64,000 nucleotides of DNA. Origin: Tomocerus qinae (lineage: Eukaryota; Arthropoda; Collembola; Entomobryomorpha; Tomoceridae). Where the stretch lies: the NCBI GenBank assembly GCA_020055645.1, contig CM034547.1:59336909-59400908 (forward strand), in the 5' to 3' direction. The notes under the pieces are model-generated. The model was not told the DNA's origin and searched no databases. It was given only the letters and a program-made list of their open reading frames with translations. Made by a program: the position numbers and the translations under genes. Shown here piece after piece: positions 37,901 through 48,964 of this stretch; positions within the stretch are counted from its first letter, which is position 1; each line of letters begins with the position of its first letter.

Positions 37901-40900
37901 AATGTTGGTAATATTTTTTGGTTTCAGTCTCCAAGTGTGGAAAAGCGACACGCAGTCTTGTGCTTTGATCCGCAGTCGGAGTGTTTCACAGTTAGAGACC
38001 TGAAAACAACAAATGGGGTAAGCAGTCTAATTTTTTTGCGATGTGTGTTTTACTTGTCGTGTTCTGTTTGTCTGCACTAAAATATCTATTTAACTTTGCA
38101 AAGAGATGATAGTAACACTCTACGGCGTGATTCTGAGTTCAGTGCCAAGTTTGTAGTCTCTATATAAAACCACGTCGGAACTGAAGGGAAATTGAGGAAA
38201 GCTTTCAAGTCATAATGTATATACATGTTAAGCTAGCGTAAATGAAGCCTTGAATGAGTTCCAGCAAATATTTTGGTTAAAGTGAGTTTTAACTGAATGA
38301 GAGTATCTCACGAGGCTGACCTGGTTTTCTTGTCTTTGCAGACTTTTCTCAACAACCAACGAATAGGAGCAGATCGTCCCGAAAAGCTGGGCAACATGGA
38401 TCTTCTACGTTTTGGTTATGATATCCTTTTGTGCGTTTAATTCTGCGGTTTGTCTGCGTTGACATAATTTAATTTAAGATGTTGCATACAGGGCAAAGCA
38501 ACAAGTTCTGCTAAATAGATAAGTTCAACAGTTGAGTGTCAGGGAGCATTTAACAGCTTTATTTAAAGCGAGATTCGCTTAGAGATTATAATAATATTTA
38601 GGCTCAATTACAAATTACAGTGTGCAGAAAACTTGTGTGTTCCCTATTGTGTTGAGTTGAGTGATTCAGTTATGCAAGTCTATTTCTATAGTGAGGCAAA
38701 GGAAGAGGGAACCCATTAGGTTATTTATGATACATTGCAAGGAATTCTTCTAGTGTCGAGTCGAGTGTTGAGGCGATTAGTAGTTGTGTGTAATTTGTTT
38801 GGGGTTGTCGAACGAACAACGACGAGCTGTAGAAAATCTGTGTCTTAGGGTTGGAAAAGGAGACTCGTCGAGATTTTTGAGAGGTTTTCTTAAAGATTTC
38901 TGAAGCAATTGATTTTCTTTATTTACGCATAGAATTTTACAGTACGTTACGACAGAAGTTTTACTGTCTGTGGCTCTTATTGTTCCCCTCTCACTTGACA
39001 TTATTCTTTCTCGTGTGGCTAGCTCTTTAAGTGCTCATTTCATTGGATTGTATTGTATATTGTTAGTGGAGAGAATTGTGTGTTGGCTGTGAATTTTGAA
39101 TGCATGAGTTAATTTCCTGTATCATTTGGAGGGGATTTTTTCTAGCTGCACTCACCTTACTCTCCTTCTATTTTTTGTTCGCTACTCGTTTAGTCCGTAA
39201 CACAGACAGACCGTACTTACACATACTTTGTCAGTGCTCTGTTCAGTTTGCTATCTGCACTAATGGTAATCGTACTAAAGCTAAGTCGAGTGTCTGTCTG
39301 TAGTACTTTAGATAATATTTTGCTGGTAAATAGTAGTGCACTATAGAAGAGTAAGTATGCCGTAACGTAATAAGTTAAGGGCTCTGAATAACTTACTGAT
39401 TGCAAGTTGCAGCAAGATGCTTATGCTTACTACTTACTATATAGTGTATATTATAGTAGTGAGTGAGTTAAGTATATAACTTCATTACTTACGGTCCCTC
39501 AAACATTCTTACTAACTTCACCGCTTTATATAATACAGCATAGCATGACTTGCTGGCTACACACAGAAAGAACAAGAGTCATTTCAATTGCCTGGCTTAT
39601 TTTAAAAGACAAGTTAGTGGAACCATTTCCAGTTATGAGCAACATACCATTGTAGCGTACAGCTGAATCTTGAATCAGACTTTTAATTAAAGCACAGAGA
39701 GAGACAACTGAAAAGTTTACTCAAATCATCAACATTTGCAGTTTATATTCAAAAATATACCAATTGAAAAGTGATTGTGTTTGTTTACATATTATTCTGA
39801 GTCCGTTATCTCTTTGTGGTTTACGTTTAATTGCCCATGTTATTGTGTACCAGACTCATTGCAAATCTATTTGTTTTAGACAGGGTGTTTTTTGTGTTTA
39901 CATATTACGTAACGTTTACACTCGATTCTGTATAATTCAAATCAACAGGCTGATAGATTTAGTGAGAATGAGAACTAGACATGTATTTTTAAACTGTGTA
40001 GATAGTATTTACAAGAGTGCAGGTGACAGGAGGAGATAAAAATCAACGAGATAAAATAAATATATGGTAATGCAACCAAAAGTTTCCAAAAATTTTCCTT
40101 AACTGGTACATACATCCCAACTTGTATGAAATTCGTTCTGGGATTGGCAATCGTCCGGCAGCTGGGGCCGCGGCCTATGATAACTTTGAAAAAGTGACCA
40201 GTGCGGCTTGTGCAAGTGTCAACTCCTCTCCCATTAGTGATCACGACTCGAACATCATACCTGAACGTTTCTCTCATGTGATGCAGGTCAGTTAAAATTT
40301 ATCGTAGATATTAACTCCGTGTTCTTAATGCTAGATTTCTTACGTCAGTAAAGAAAAATACTTACGTACACGAAAGCAAGTAATACGTAAATTTTAGTGT
40401 GTGGGAGGATTACTCTTACTCGTTTCTCTGCTCATCCTCTATCCCACTCCCACATTCCTTTTGGTAGGTAAGAATTCGTTAGCGACGAGACGACACAAAG
40501 CTAACTCATAAATCCTGAGAGCCAACAAGGTTTGCAATTTCTTTTATTAGTTTTTCATGGTTTGGAATTGTGTCGAATCTGCTCGTTTAAATTGGATTCT
40601 TCAGACTCCTACCTCCCTGTCTCGGTTTACGCGTGTATTTTTTACTGTAATGCAATGAATTTAGAGCGATTGCTCTTTGTTGATAATGTGAATATTTCCT
40701 TATGTAAAAGACCATAAAATATTTCGGTTTCACTCATATGAGGCATCAAACATTGTAAACTAACGGAAATAAATGTAGCCAGCCAACCGGAAGTTACTCA
40801 GAGGATGTCACGCTAAGCTCTGTTTGCTCACTTACTTAGAAGCCAGTATATTTTACGTGTTGTGTGTATACATGGTAGTAGTAGTAGTGTGCAGTGGGTG

Positions 40901-43900
40901 AACAAACTAGGAGCACAACAACGGATGAGCGAACGAAGAAGCGTACAATAATCATAATAGGACATGTACAGATACCTTCACATAATCATATACCCTCTAA
41001 CAAGCATGCAGGTTATATATCAGTTCACGGAATTGTACAAAGGTGAGTTTTGCGTTGGTGGAGAGTAAGGAATAAGCAGAAGAGGGATGGCAGTGACAGC
41101 AATTGTGTTATTAAAGCAAGTGGTGATACTAGAAAAATTAGTATTAATACAGAGATACGTATTGTTAATTCCCATTCCGTCTTGAACGTCTTATCGCTGC
41201 GTAGAATCCTTCCTTCTCCTGTTAAGTAGAGTGATTTGGTTCGATATTCCCATAATGTAAATGAATTGTTTTTTTTATTTACTGTTGACTGTGGCAAGTT
41301 TATTACGAAAATGATAGTTTTATACCGCTAATTAGTTGTTCTACATTTATTTGTTTACAGAGTCATCGAGGGAACAGTTTGGGAGGAAGTCGAGTTTCAT
41401 CACCGTCATTGACCTTGGACAGTGGACACGGTTCCAGTTCTGCTCCTTCCAGTCCCGCCAAAGAAATGAGTCCTGTTCCGAATTCAACGTCTTCCAATAG
41501 CTCTCCCCAGTTTCACAGACGAATGAAACAGACTGACATTTACCGGAGAAATTCCCACAAGTTAAATAGTGAAGTGGTGAATAGTGTTTTGTTAGATGTT
41601 AATGGTGAGAATGATGGAGCGACGACAATAAGAAAAGATTCCCTGGAAGATGAGACTGAGGATAATAATGTGCTTCCTAAAACAGCCAAAGACCGTGAAG
41701 CGTTTCTCGGTAGTTTGGAACCTGACATAAGTGTGCCAAATGAAGTTTTCCAGCCTCAGTTAGTAGAACAGATCAAAACCGGTACAAGTACGAGTACGAG
41801 TTCGACAAAAACATCATGCATTTCAAACGCATCAGGTACACTATAAAATAACAATTATTTTATAAATAGCTAGATTTTGTTATGTACCTAAACGTGTCTG
41901 CCTTGAATCAACCTTAGAAACTTTTGTGTAGTAGATACCTAAATATAAGTGGTGCTAGTTGTTTTCTAGTATTCTAGTTATTTATTCCGCTTTAGAGCTT
42001 TTGGTGGCTTATCTAGTTAGGTTCTTATAATTCTGAAGTAATTACAAGGCTGGATGCTATTTTCTCATACAAAAGAAACGGGAGTTGAGTAGTTTGGTTA
42101 TCTTCGCTTCCTTTGCTTACGTTCTGCCTCCTTACTCAATGATAAATCGTAAACATTTCTTGACGTAAATGCCCCTTTTCAACTTGACTCTTGCAACTGA
42201 TTTTAAGCTGTCTTGCAATGGTTTATGTACACGTTGTGAAACTACTTAGGTATACTCTGTCTGACCTAACACACTCTAATAATGTGCATTTTCAAGGAAC
42301 TTGAATTTGAGATGCAGCCAGTGTGCACTAACTTACCTGGTTTTGTAAATGAATGTTTGAAAATGCTTAGGATATGGTCTGAGACTGGTATGGAATGCAA
42401 GTTGCAACTGCTGGTTGAGTGGAGTTTGTTTTGACTATTTAGGACTCTGACACGTGTACAAAAGGCTTCCTTATGAGTTTTCTCGTTCTGTTCTAAAGCA
42501 GATACGTCTTGTCGTTATTCTTATCTGCAGTTATTCTGGTGCGGGTTTCAGCGCTTTTTTGACTTACCAACCCCAGCACTCATTGCCTCGTGATTAGTGG
42601 TTACTTTTTACTTGATGTACAATGTTTGAGAAATGATCATTTCAACTCTTCACTTCTTTCTAAGTAGTTTTTCCAGTTTTATATTTCCGTCGAGCTCCAT
42701 TTGCAATATTAAGTATTGACGTAATGAATTGAACTTTTTCCCCATTTTCTAACAGCTTAGCCACAGTAATTTGCTCTACAGCTAGTTTTTTTGTATCTTT
42801 CACCATTTTATGATCCTTTATTACTTTATGATGCTTGTGCTGTAAAAATGTTTCTAACTAATCCGCAACCGCAAGCCAATAATAGTGTAATTGCTCGCAC
42901 TTTGCAACAAATGTCAAGACAGATAAATGCACTTTTTGCACTGGTTTGGTTTTATTTCAGAGAATTCAGAAGTGATGTCACGATCACGCTCATTTAGTGG
43001 TGGTGGGTCAAGTGCACTCTCTCCTTTATATGGTACACCCCATTGGTGGCCTGATGAAGAAAAGTTTTCTTTAGATGATGACAACCATAGTCACTTGAGT
43101 CATATTGGGAAATCTCGCTCTGAACCTAAAGGTAAAGTTAATAATATTTTGGCATACAAGAAGCGTCATCAAATATCTCTTGTCAGCGCATCTAACAATA
43201 AGTGCTAAGTACATGCTGTGTGATACAATAACAGTGGATGTGTATTATAGTGTGATGTGTGTACATTTGTCATTTTCACTAACCAGAGTTCTTTGCCCTT
43301 TGTTTAGTGGATGTATCTATTAAAGTATATATATATAGTGTACAGTTGCAATTTATCTTCATTTAGTATCTAAAGAGATATAAAAGTGACGGAGAGCATG
43401 GCGTGTAGTAGGAAAGTAGCAATCAGCATTCACGATGTATCTAGCTATACATACACTGTCGCATGTTTTCTTTCACCCTAGTTTCTTCTTCTAGGTGGGA
43501 CGCTCATAGTTCACAATAGACCGTCAGTAAGCAATTTCTGACGATAAATCGTGTCCATTTTAAAAAATTGTTTTTGCTAATGGAATTTAACCATGTGCTC
43601 TGATGAATGAAATTGGAAGGGACTGACAGGACATGATTCGTAGGTATACTACGTAATTTATAACATATTATCAAAGATTACTAATATTCCTACTTGTTGA
43701 TGATGATAGATATATCATGTACAATTGTTGATTTTAATGATGAAGAAAACTCAATTTTCTTATCAGATAGGCCTTTGTTAACAACTCAGTTGAACGTATT
43801 ACGCTCACTCTGGCGAATTCCTATTATGATTGTGCAAAATGAATTAATGAATGGGTGCAATTACTACAGAAAAGCGATGATCATTAGATAGAAGATACCC

Positions 43901-46900
43901 GATGCAAGTAAATAAGCTATGCTATAATATTAGTCTGTTATTAACCTATAGTAGATAGAGATAGTTAAACCCAGTAGTAGTATTTGGTGTTATGTTTACA
44001 GTGAGAAGATGAATTGACATGAAACAGCCACCTAAAGCAACAGCCAGCGTGTAATCACGTCCACAATTTTTGTAGTTACTAACTCGTAGTATCTGAAGAA
44101 CATGAAGTTTTTATAAGCTTTTAGTGGTGATAAGACTATTTGCCTAACATAAGTACCTATGTTAGAATTGTTAGAAAAAGATCGCTGTTAAGAGTTAGAT
44201 GTTCCGATCTAGCAGCGATAAAATTGTTAGCGCAATGCCTTAATGGTTAAGTAGAACTTTAAAAAGCGAATAATGCAATCATCTGTTTGTGATTTAGTGT
44301 ATTTTCTTGGATTCTGTCTGTAGGGTTTATTTGTAATGTATGTGTTATTATTTTGTATGCGTGAACCAATTAGATGAGGTAGATGTAGTTAGAAGGGAGG
44401 TAAATAAGTTTGTGTCGTTCTTTGGTTGAATGTATAATGTGGGAGATACGTTTGAAATTTTGTACATTGAGTTTGTTTATTTATACTAATGTTTCGCATG
44501 CGAATACAGAATAGTGTCTGAGTATCTGTAAAAAAAGTTTGTGTACTTAAAATATGCTTAGAAACATGTTCGATAACATGAAAAGGTGAGTGTGAGAGCA
44601 ATTTTGTAAGTTTAGTAGAGTTTTATATGAAGTTTGGATGAAAGAGCTGAACCTTATCATCCAGTCATGCCAGAGAGTGCATAATTTAACGAGGTATATA
44701 TAACTATAGGTTGTATTTGTGTACTTACATGTCTCTATCACATCTCATAAGAGTTAACGTTGCAATTCACGTAGTTATTACATTCTCTTGTTAGAGAGGT
44801 TATCTAATGTAAGTCAGTGTGATATGTTGTGGTCTTGTGTTGGATACAGAATACAAAACTGTGAGTGTGAGCTGTTGTTTTCATGCTTCTCGTTACTTTT
44901 GATTAGAAACTCCACCCTGAAATTAAAACTTTCGTTTTTACTTGCACTGAAACAAAGTTTTGGTGTTCTTCTGTGGTATTCACTCATTTTCATTGAGGGA
45001 AGTGTCAAGAGTAGATGTCTGTAGATTAGGCTCTGGTCGTAATTGGGAAAATGTGAGGTGAACAGAAAAACTCTGGTTTTGACATGTCTAAATCCACAAG
45101 GTGTATCGCAGTTGGTGGTCACAAAAGTTTGGGTGACAGTCGTGTTGAAAAGTTGAATTCAGGAGTTCGTAATAAATCATCTGTAGTGAGTAGCAGTAGA
45201 GTGAGGAAACTCAGTCGCGGGGCAAGCCGAGTCCTTCTCAATGTTGTCTTAGATAGCAACAACAACAATGAAAGTAAAAAAAGGATTACCTCGGTTTCTG
45301 CTGGTCATTCATTTAATTTGTTGACTAATGTAATGCGTGTTATTGGTTTCTTGCAGATGTCCTCCAGACTGAGATTGTACAAGAGAAGTTGGACGGCGAA
45401 AGCAGCATAAGTTCGGAGAAGGAACAGAGTTTAAAAAGTGATTCGGATTCTGTGGGAAGCAAAAAAATGTCTCCCATGGCTTTCACGGTTGATTTTGGAG
45501 CGACGAATACGAGTACAAGTTGCACAAAGAAAATGTTTGGTATCACCGACAGTATTAGCAAATTTGCCCCCAGGCATCGACGGAACTTCAGCTTAACGAA
45601 AGTAGAAGAGTTATCAGGGAAGGAAAAAGAGAATCCAGCCCCACCACCAGCTGATAAGAAAGAAACTACTCCGACACCAGCTCCAGCCCTAAATACACAA
45701 CCGAAATCTCATCAGAGAAAGCCTAGTCTAGGAACTGAAAGCACGATCCCTAGGCTTTGTCCTCCGGCATCTGTAAATAAATCGTCAGTTGATAACTCAA
45801 CTCCTCCTAGTGTTAGTAATTCGACGACTCCTCCTGCTAGAAGACCGCTTCATGAATTACCCAGTCGGAAACTGAAATCTGTCAAACCAAGACCCACTAG
45901 TATGCCTAGCTGCTCAGTTTCTCCGCCGAAACTGCAACAAGTTTCGAAGGTTGTGACAACTACTGAGGTTGTGAAAGATATTTGCAACAACGATCTTTCC
46001 ATTGATATTAAATCCTTAGCACTGGATCTGCCTGTAGTCCAAGAATGTAAGCAGCTAATAAACGACGTTAGTGAAGTGAGTCCTGTGACTGTAGATGTAG
46101 ACGATACAACGAGTGAAACAGGGACATATACCATTGAAAAAGATGCTCCTGAAGTTCAAACTGCGAGAAAGAATATAGACAATGTTTTCGGGATGGAAGT
46201 TACCAACAATGTCAAACCTACAAAGCTACCTATTCCGGAAAAGTGTAACAATAGTCTTGGAACTGGAACCCCTGGTTGGGTCAGGGAATGGGCTGAGTTG
46301 GCAGCTCAACAGCATCAACAAGAGGAATGTGTGGGTAACAGTGGTAAGTTAAAAATGACGTACTTGGTGTTTTGTAATGATGTCATAAAAGTTGAGTACT
46401 TACTGTGGGTTTTAATTTATAGAACTGCATCCGGTTTCTGAGACGCAATTCTTCCTTCGCGAAACGGAGAATGTAGTGTCGGCTATGCAAGAACGTGTGA
46501 CTCAGCGATTAAGCAACAACAACAGTACCCACAACTCAGACTCCGATGATGAAGCTACATTGTCATACAGTCCTCCAAAACCTTTAGCCCAAACCAAACC
46601 TGTGGATAAGAAACGTACTTTAATTAGAACAAGTCCTATGCCAAGGGAAGCATCTGTACTCTCGGATTCAGGATATGCTTTGGGATACCAATCTGATAGT
46701 TCCAATGAAGGATCCCACGAATTCAAAAATACTACTATGCCAGTGAAATACAATAAAGCATTCAGGTAGTTCACCATTCAGATTCGTTGTTCCATATTGT
46801 ACATTGTAATCATGATGGTATCTTGTGAACTTATGAAGTAATACAATATTGTAGAAGGGTGTAGGTTGTGTTGATATTATTTGATTGGAGATTACATTAT

Positions 46901-48618
46901 GGTTATGTGATGATGGTTTGTATAGCATCAGAAGAACTCGAGTTGTTGGATACGAGTCAGATGGATGTGCAACCGTAATGAATCGGCAGAGCATGACGTT
47001 ACCTGTGAGAGGAGTCTCTCCAAGACCGCAGCCAGGGAGCATGAACATTCCTACCCCAGCATCCCTCTTCATGAGGAGTGATGGTGGTAGGTTTAGCTTG
47101 CGAATGCCCAAGTCAAAATCCCCCGTGAATCAGGTGAGTCGTCGGTGGCATGACTACACTTTGCAAACTTACTCTATTCTTAGACTCTTCTTTCTGACTT
47201 CTATCAAGTGGTGAAGGAATCTTGACGATTTATTTTACTCGAGAATCATTTTGTATTGAATGTATTTCATCGCGCATTTTTGTAAATTTTATCTATTTTG
47301 ATCCCTTTTTTAGATGGCTCCTCCACCACAGGGAAATGTGTCCTCGAATAAAGCAAATGCAAGCAAAAGTGACCATCCTGTTAACAAGAAACAACAAACA
47401 CCGCCTGGAATGAACAGGAAACCTCCAGTGGGTAGCAGAAGTAATTCTAGTTTGACTGCAAAAGAAGTGGAGCTAGCTAATTGGAAACGTAGAAAGAATT
47501 ATGATCCTATGAAAGCAGCTGCTGAGGCAAAGAAAGGTGGGAAAAAGGCACAATCTGGAACAGAAAGTGCGGCGGAAGAAAATAATGTTTCGATGTCAAG
47601 GTAAATAGATTCCCTTGTTGCATTAAGATACAACTTAAACTTTACAAGTTTACATCGCACGGAGTATTAGAATATTAATCAGTAAGTAACTTAATTGAAA
47701 TTCAGATTTGTCCCTAGTAGAGTCGGTCAAGGAGATATGTCGTCAATGATCAAGTCAACATCATTCCATGGTGGCTACAACGGAATAAATTCTGAAGAAG
47801 ATGATATTATGTACGTTGTTGATGAGATGGAAAGCTCGCATTCTAATTCTCCCAATCATCTCGTGATGAGTCGATCTCTTCATGAAGATGGCATATATTA
47901 TGGGATTTCTCATCCGAGTTTGCGTCCAAAGAATAAACTCGAGGTACTTGCATCTGAACTTGCTATTATTAGAGCTCTAAAAAGTAAATGTTATGTTGCA
48001 GTTTTTCTTAATTTGTGTCATGATTTTATTTTAGGCTTTGGACAATTTGGTGATAGCTACCATTCACAGTTTGTCTGTCAAAGTGAGAACTGCGTCTCGT
48101 CAACTTTTAGAAAAACTGCAGTACGTACTATAAATATTTTTTTACCCCCAGAATGTAAATGTAAACAAATTACACGATGATAGTACTGTTTGTTATACTA
48201 CGGGCAACATTTATTTTGCAGAGTGCAGCATTCAAACGATGAAAATGGTGCTCTGTTAGAAGAAATGGTATCTCAAATTAAAGATTTGGAAGCTTTAAGC
48301 AATGCTTCATCTCCGAACAAAAGCCCATCCCGTGAGTTATCTGGCACATTAAAAAATCTCAAGAAAATGGAGCAAGTTATTTTGGGTGAGCTATTATTTA
48401 TAAATAAAGCTATAGGTATCTCCTGCAGCATGTGTATGAATTAATCTCATTTATGATGCAGTCCAAGCATCGGTCTTAGTTTTATTACCAGGCTTACTTA
48501 CTTTTTATTTCCTTATTGAAGAATTTCGTTAAAATTGTAATTACAGAAAGCTATTAATTTTTTTACAGTTTTGGATCGTGTTTTATGTGATGACTTGGGA
48601 TCTGATATGAACGCTTAA
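31925..48618 (+). CDS. CEP170: CEP170-family centrosomal protein (FHA domain, mother-centriole appendage)
   Basis: Fourteen exons: 31925–32095, 37928–38017, 38342–38430, 40202–40286 (start uncertain), 41361–41835, 42961–43131, 45357–46343, 46423–46765, 46926–47133, 47314–47600, 47706–47943, 48035–48120, 48222–48385 and 48569–48618. Phases close to about 1148 codons including TAA; human CEP170 has about 1584 residues. An FHA domain fills residues 20–117 (GREKCD, SVEKRHAVL, TTNG then TFLNNQRI, LRFGYD). LYGTPHWWPDEE near residue 326 matches human LYGQPSWWGDDE. GTYTIEKDAPEVQTARKNID near residue 615 matches human [38 protein letters not shown] near residue 1050 matches human DNLLLSSVFQFSKKIR. The remainder is Ser-rich and probably disordered. 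Vertebrate CEP170 is a subdistal-appendage, microtubule-associated protein. The start is the first in-frame ATG of the FHA exon. An AATAAA follows at 48934. Confidence 0.92.
32096..37927 (+). other. CEP170: First CEP170 intron, 5.8 kb
   Basis: This is a phase-0 intron with donor GTACCT and acceptor GGTTTCAG. It is AT-rich and carries one unusual frame at 36648–36923, described separately. Apart from that frame I see no gene, RNA or repeat that I can support. Confidence 0.6.
36648..36923 (+). CDS. 91-codon frame of unknown function in CEP170 intron 1
   Basis: The ATG at 36648 has an ideal start context (A at −3, G at +4). The frame encodes a charged, helix-prone peptide: MGLRRGNKFMEDQLEFLSE, then NIVQERRKRLEKLFGG, then an acidic Ser/Ala stretch and a hydrophobic end. 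Composition is less AT-driven than in the surrounding intron. A weak donor (GATAAA|GTTACG, phase 0) inside it would be in phase with the CEP170 exon at 37928, giving an alternative N-terminus lacking the first FHA strands. It could instead be a nested one-exon gene. I do not recognise a family. Confidence 0.35.
   Translation: MGLRRGNKFMEDQLEFLSEGYTQEIAVIPRNIVQERRKRLEKLFGGAAPIKASEADTDIPHKSEAETSLPDKVTNVLFIAILKSGNTYVSF
38777..39001 (-). CDS. 74-codon antisense frame with KEN box in CEP170 intron 3
   Basis: This minus-strand frame starts at the ATG at 39001 (A at −3) and stops at 38777. It encodes a basic Ser/Thr peptide with NKENQLLQKSLRKPLKNLDE followed by SPFPTLRHRFSTARRCSFDN. A KEN box followed by RxxL-like elements is the usual degron arrangement of proteins destroyed by the anaphase-promoting complex, such as securins and cyclins. 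Human securin also starts with VDKENGE. The match is too short to claim homology. A minus-strand AATAAA (TTTATT at 38558–38563 on plus) lies about 215 bases past the stop, and CCAAT occurs upstream near 39045. It may be a nested gene, or one exon of a longer gene. Confidence 0.35.
   Translation of the reverse strand: MSSERGTIRATDSKTSVVTYCKILCVNKENQLLQKSLRKPLKNLDESPFPTLRHRFSTARRCSFDNPKQITHNY
40080..40286 (+). other. CEP170: CEP170 exon 4, uncertain 5' boundary
   Basis: The 3' boundary (ATGCAG|GTCAGT, phase 0) is firm, and PERFSHVMQ resembles human KHEKFTIQLQ just after the FHA domain. Two 5' boundaries are possible. The acceptor at 40201 fits the phase-2 end of exon 3. An acceptor near 40080 would add a segment with NLYEIRSGIG, which recalls human NLFTVVQGE, but its phase does not match. 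I used 40202 in the gene model on phase alone. Confidence 0.6.
40874..40888. repeat. GTA trinucleotide repeat
   Basis: A short run of GTA triplets lies in CEP170 intron 4. No other feature is attached to it. Confidence 0.75.
43132..45356 (+). other. CEP170: CEP170 intron 6 with a Ser/Arg-rich frame near its end
   Basis: This 2.2 kb phase-1 intron is mostly AT-rich, with a short TA run near 43325–43338. From the ATG at 45084 a Ser/Arg/Val-rich frame (SSVVSSSRVRKLSRGASRVL) runs through the acceptor at 45356 into the next exon, in a different reading frame from CEP170. It has no other support and may be chance or an alternative 5' exon. Confidence 0.3.
47706..48618 (+). other. CEP170: C-terminal helical region of CEP170
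   Basis: The last four exons encode the conserved C-terminus. After LRPKNKLE comes [20 protein letters not shown], then a helix with MVSQIKDLEAL and LKNLKKMEQVIL, and finally VLDRVLCDDLGSDMNA. Human CEP170 has SSVFQFSKKIRQSIDKT and ILQELKRVEKQLQAINAMI at the equivalent place. In the human protein the C-terminal region is linked to microtubule and centrosome binding. The donor after KLE (GAG|GTACTT) was preferred to a later GTAAAT because only it keeps the homologous frame. Confidence 0.85.
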
Positions 48619-48933
48619 GAGCATAACGAGTGATTTGCTACTTACTGGTATACACGTACCACACGTTCTACCGCTTCTTACCTGCCGAAGCTTATGTAGT
48701 CATATTCTATATACTAATAAGCATCTACTATTCCTATACATTTAACTACTTTTTTATACTATACGATGAATAGAACATTTATGTTGTGAAACTTATTGTT
48801 AGTAAAGATTTAGCATATATTATTAGTTAGGTACGTACGTATAATCATATTATAATGAGCGCAATTATGTTAGTTGCTCTCATTCAATTGTCGATGCTGT
48901 CCTTAATCATGTACGAGCAAATAATAAGAAACG

Positions 48934-48939
48934 AATAAA
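48934..48939 (+). terminator. CEP170: Polyadenylation signal of CEP170
   Basis: AATAAA lies 316 bases after the CEP170 stop, with a second overlapping copy four bases later. It marks a likely 3' end near 48955–48965. Confidence 0.55.
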
Positions 48940-48964
48940 TAAACGATTGTTTTAAGCACTTTAA

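Larger units (their letters stand above)
31925..38430 (+). other. CEP170: FHA domain of CEP170, three exons
   Basis: FHA domains bind phosphothreonine peptides. The classic conserved positions are visible: Gly-Arg in the first exon (LIGREKCD), Ser and His in the second (SPSVEKRHAVL), and Asn-Gly-Thr split exactly over the second intron (TTNG|TFLNN), followed by LLRFGYD. Both internal introns are in phase 0. The layout matches human CEP170, where the FHA domain is also at the extreme N-terminus. Confidence 0.88.

Noticed and set aside
39975-40277. Minus-strand 100-codon frame over CEP170 exon 4
   Set aside because: It is explained as an antisense shadow of the coding exon; no separate start or signal supports it.
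47944-47985. Extension of the CEP170 exon to a later GTAAAT donor
   Set aside because: It would put the next exon in a frame without the conserved [16 protein letters not shown] segment.
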